DNA from: Alentia gelatinosa
Taxonomy: Eukaryota > Annelida > Polychaeta > Phyllodocida > Polynoidae
Assembly (NCBI GenBank): GCA_950022655.1
Contig: OX465584.1
Coordinates: 32,306,988 to 32,370,987, forward strand
DNA: 64,000 bases
Direction of reading: 5' to 3'
In this document: one piece after another, positions 62,874 through 64,000 of the stretch
Numbering within the stretch: the first letter of the stretch is position 1
How the letters are laid out: every line of letters begins with the position of its first letter
Notes under the pieces: generated by a model
What the model was told of the DNA's origin: nothing
Database searches by the model: none
The model's input: the letters and a program-made list of their open reading frames with translations, nothing else
Translations under genes and position numbers: made by a program

Positions 62874-63758
62874 ATGTTATCTTCATTTGAGGCGGCTTCA
62901 GCTGTCTCCACGTGCCGGAACAGGTCAACGCAAGCCGTCAAATACCTACGTTTCGCAGTCAGGAACAAGTCGTCTGTTCTCCACCCTTCGATCCTCCAGG
63001 CATGTCTTTACGTGCAACATTTAGCCGACACCCTCGCCTCGCCCACTGCCATTAGGAATTACATCTCTGGCGCTAAGTACTGGATTACTCACCATGGAGG
63101 GGACGTTTCTGCGTTCTCTTCCGCGCAAGTGGCATCTGTTATCCGAGGTGTCTTAGTAACGTCCGGTCACGTTGCTCGACAGGCCCCGCCGATTTCCTGG
63201 AGTATGCTGGAGGATATTTGCCGTTTATCTAGGCATCTGTCCTGCGGTCTTGTTGTCAAGGCTGCGGCCTTGTTGGCCTTTCACTCCCTTCTGAGGGCTT
63301 CGAACCTCTTCCCGGATACCTCTAAGATGTATCGGTCCCCTCATTATTTATCGCGGGGGGACGTTCAAGTCGTTGATGGGTGTCTTCTTCTCACCGTTCG
63401 TTCATCCAAGACTATTTCTTCGGGGTCACCACCTGTCGTATTACGTGTGGAGTCGTCACGTTTTCCGGACATGTGTCCGGTTAAGACTTGGGTGTCTTAT
63501 AGAGGCGCGGCACCTGGCCAGAGCCTAGACCCCTTGTTTTTACTTAGACCGGGTGTGGCCCTCACGTCTCCTCATTTCACTTCAATAGTCAGACTCCTTC
63601 TGTCACGTGCCGGTTATCACGAGGCCTACCTCGTCACACCTCACTCATTCCGCCGAGGTGGGGCCCAACACCTCGTCCAGTCAGGTAGGCCTCTCCACGA
63701 CGTCCAGAAGCTCGGCACTTGGGCTTCGCAGGCTTCTTTGGCCGTCTACTTACAGTAA
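62874..63758 (+). CDS. Tyrosine recombinase (Ngaro/DIRS type)
   Basis: 294 residues from ATG 62874; the frame is also open through 62838, overlapping the RT stop. Catalytic residues visible: Arg of box I in H-S-L-L-R-A-S-N-L (R at 63294), Lys candidate in T-V-R-S-S-K-T, H-x2-R of box II in P-H-S-F-R-R-G-G-A (H 63642, R 63651), and the nucleophile Tyr in S-L-A-V-Y-L-Q (Y at 63747-63749) two residues before the C terminus. The N-terminal SAM-like helical DNA-binding region (about 62880-63200) precedes these. The enzyme would insert the circular cDNA by recombination instead of a DDE integrase. Intact. Confidence 0.93.
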   Translation: MLSSFEAASAVSTCRNRSTQAVKYLRFAVRNKSSVLHPSILQACLYVQHLADTLASPTAIRNYISGAKYWITHHGGDVSAFSSAQVASVIRGVLVTSGHVARQAPPISWSMLEDICRLSRHLSCGLVVKAAALLAFHSLLRASNLFPDTSKMYRSPHYLSRGDVQVVDGCLLLTVRSSKTISSGSPPVVLRVESSRFPDMCPVKTWVSYRGAAPGQSLDPLFLLRPGVALTSPHFTSIVRLLLSRAGYHEAYLVTPHSFRRGGAQHLVQSGRPLHDVQKLGTWASQASLAVYLQ

Positions 63759-63909
63759 ATTCCGTCTTCGACGTATGCCCTTGTATGAATTATACTGTTT
63801 GACAAATTTCCGTATACCTTCGTATACCGTATACCTTGTATACTACATATTTGTCTTTTTCAACGTGAAAAATAAAAAATTTTCGTCCACAGCTTCGCCT
63901 CGTATCAGT
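63759..63909 (+). other. B1 region of the Ngaro-type element with poly(A) signal
   Basis: Non-coding segment between the recombinase stop and repeat A2, the position of B1 in the A1-B1-A2-B2 scheme. It contains three copies of CGTATACC (63811-63818, 63821-63828, 63828-63835) and AATAAA at 63871-63876. B2 would lie beyond the window. Confidence 0.6.
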
Positions 63910-64000
63910 CATTGGTACGAACTTGTGAGATATAATGGCAGGAGGCAGCTGTCGGACTAAGCGCGGCAACGCAGCAAGAGACATCTACCGGACGTTTTTA
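63910..64000 (+). repeat. Split direct repeat, copy A2 (truncated by window end)
   Basis: Identical to 59702-59792 over all 91 visible bases, offset 4,208 bp. Confidence 0.95.

Larger units (their letters stand above)
59702..64000 (+). mobile_element. Ngaro/PAT-type tyrosine-recombinase retroelement (right end cut by window)
   Basis: A direct repeat of at least 91 bp (59702-59792 and 63910-64000) brackets three tandem ORFs: Gag-like zinc protein, RT with RNase H-like tail, and tyrosine recombinase. There are no LTRs, integrase or inverted terminal repeats. This is the split-direct-repeat layout A1-ORFs-B1-A2-(B2) of Ngaro/PAT elements in the DIRS order, which integrate by a tyrosine recombinase. 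All ORFs are open. The element is GC-richer than its flanks and interrupts an old LINE, so it is young. Confidence 0.93.

Overview
The window is nuclear DNA of an animal, most likely a marine invertebrate. Genes are sparse and intron-bearing. The intergenic DNA is AT-leaning with many microsatellites, poly-C/poly-G tracts and TACATGTA-type simple sequence. The mobile elements (an env-bearing Ty3/gypsy element, a Ngaro/PAT-type tyrosine-recombinase retroelement, a LINE relic, a tRNA-derived SINE) fit a lophotrochozoan such as a mollusc, but I cannot fix the taxon from sequence alone. No CRISPR arrays, operons or rRNA genes were seen.

Layout. 1-14067 is mostly intergenic: a CpG-dense block (about 820-1265), a 332-bp tRNA-derived SINE with a 9-bp target-site duplication (3299-3630), a decayed pogo/Tigger-like fragment (6775-7116, minus), and a CpG-rich putative promoter and first exon with a perfect RFX X-box (10200-10442). 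14068-21745 is a complete, apparently very young env-carrying LTR retroelement with identical 241-bp LTRs, a 4-bp ATGG duplication, and gag, pol and env all open. 21746-39075 is long non-coding DNA with a 17-bp minisatellite (28927-28994) and an AT microsatellite (31640-31710). 39076-43700 is one very large coding exon of a gene I do not recognise. 43701-58984 is again mostly non-coding, with a perfect hairpin next to a poly(A) signal (44489-44522), a TATA-type promoter candidate (48713) and a second X-box (56651). 58985-59701 is a decayed LINE reverse transcriptase (minus strand), interrupted at 59702 by a Ngaro/PAT-type element that runs off the right edge.

How the parts work. In the LTR element, Gag-Pol is predicted to come from a -1 frameshift at GGGAAAC abutting the gag stop. 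Env is predicted to come from a spliced mRNA (donor 14361, acceptor 19398) whose first ATG is the env start. Env has the furin site plus fusion-peptide layout of baculovirus F / errantivirus envelopes. In the Ngaro-type element, a Gag-like zinc-binding protein, an RT with an RNase H-like tail and a tyrosine recombinase lie in tandem between split direct repeats; the RNase H-like tail appears to lack its catalytic acids.

The most novel-looking item is the 39141-43700 gene. It encodes a 1,519-residue, mostly disordered, probably nuclear protein with four dispersed copies of a W-[VM]-x-[LV]-[NS]-K-x2-[VF]-x2-[IL]-[VF]-[DE] motif. It also has a CtBP-type PLDLS site, and its coding DNA holds twelve [TC]GACGTCA (CRE-like) octamers.
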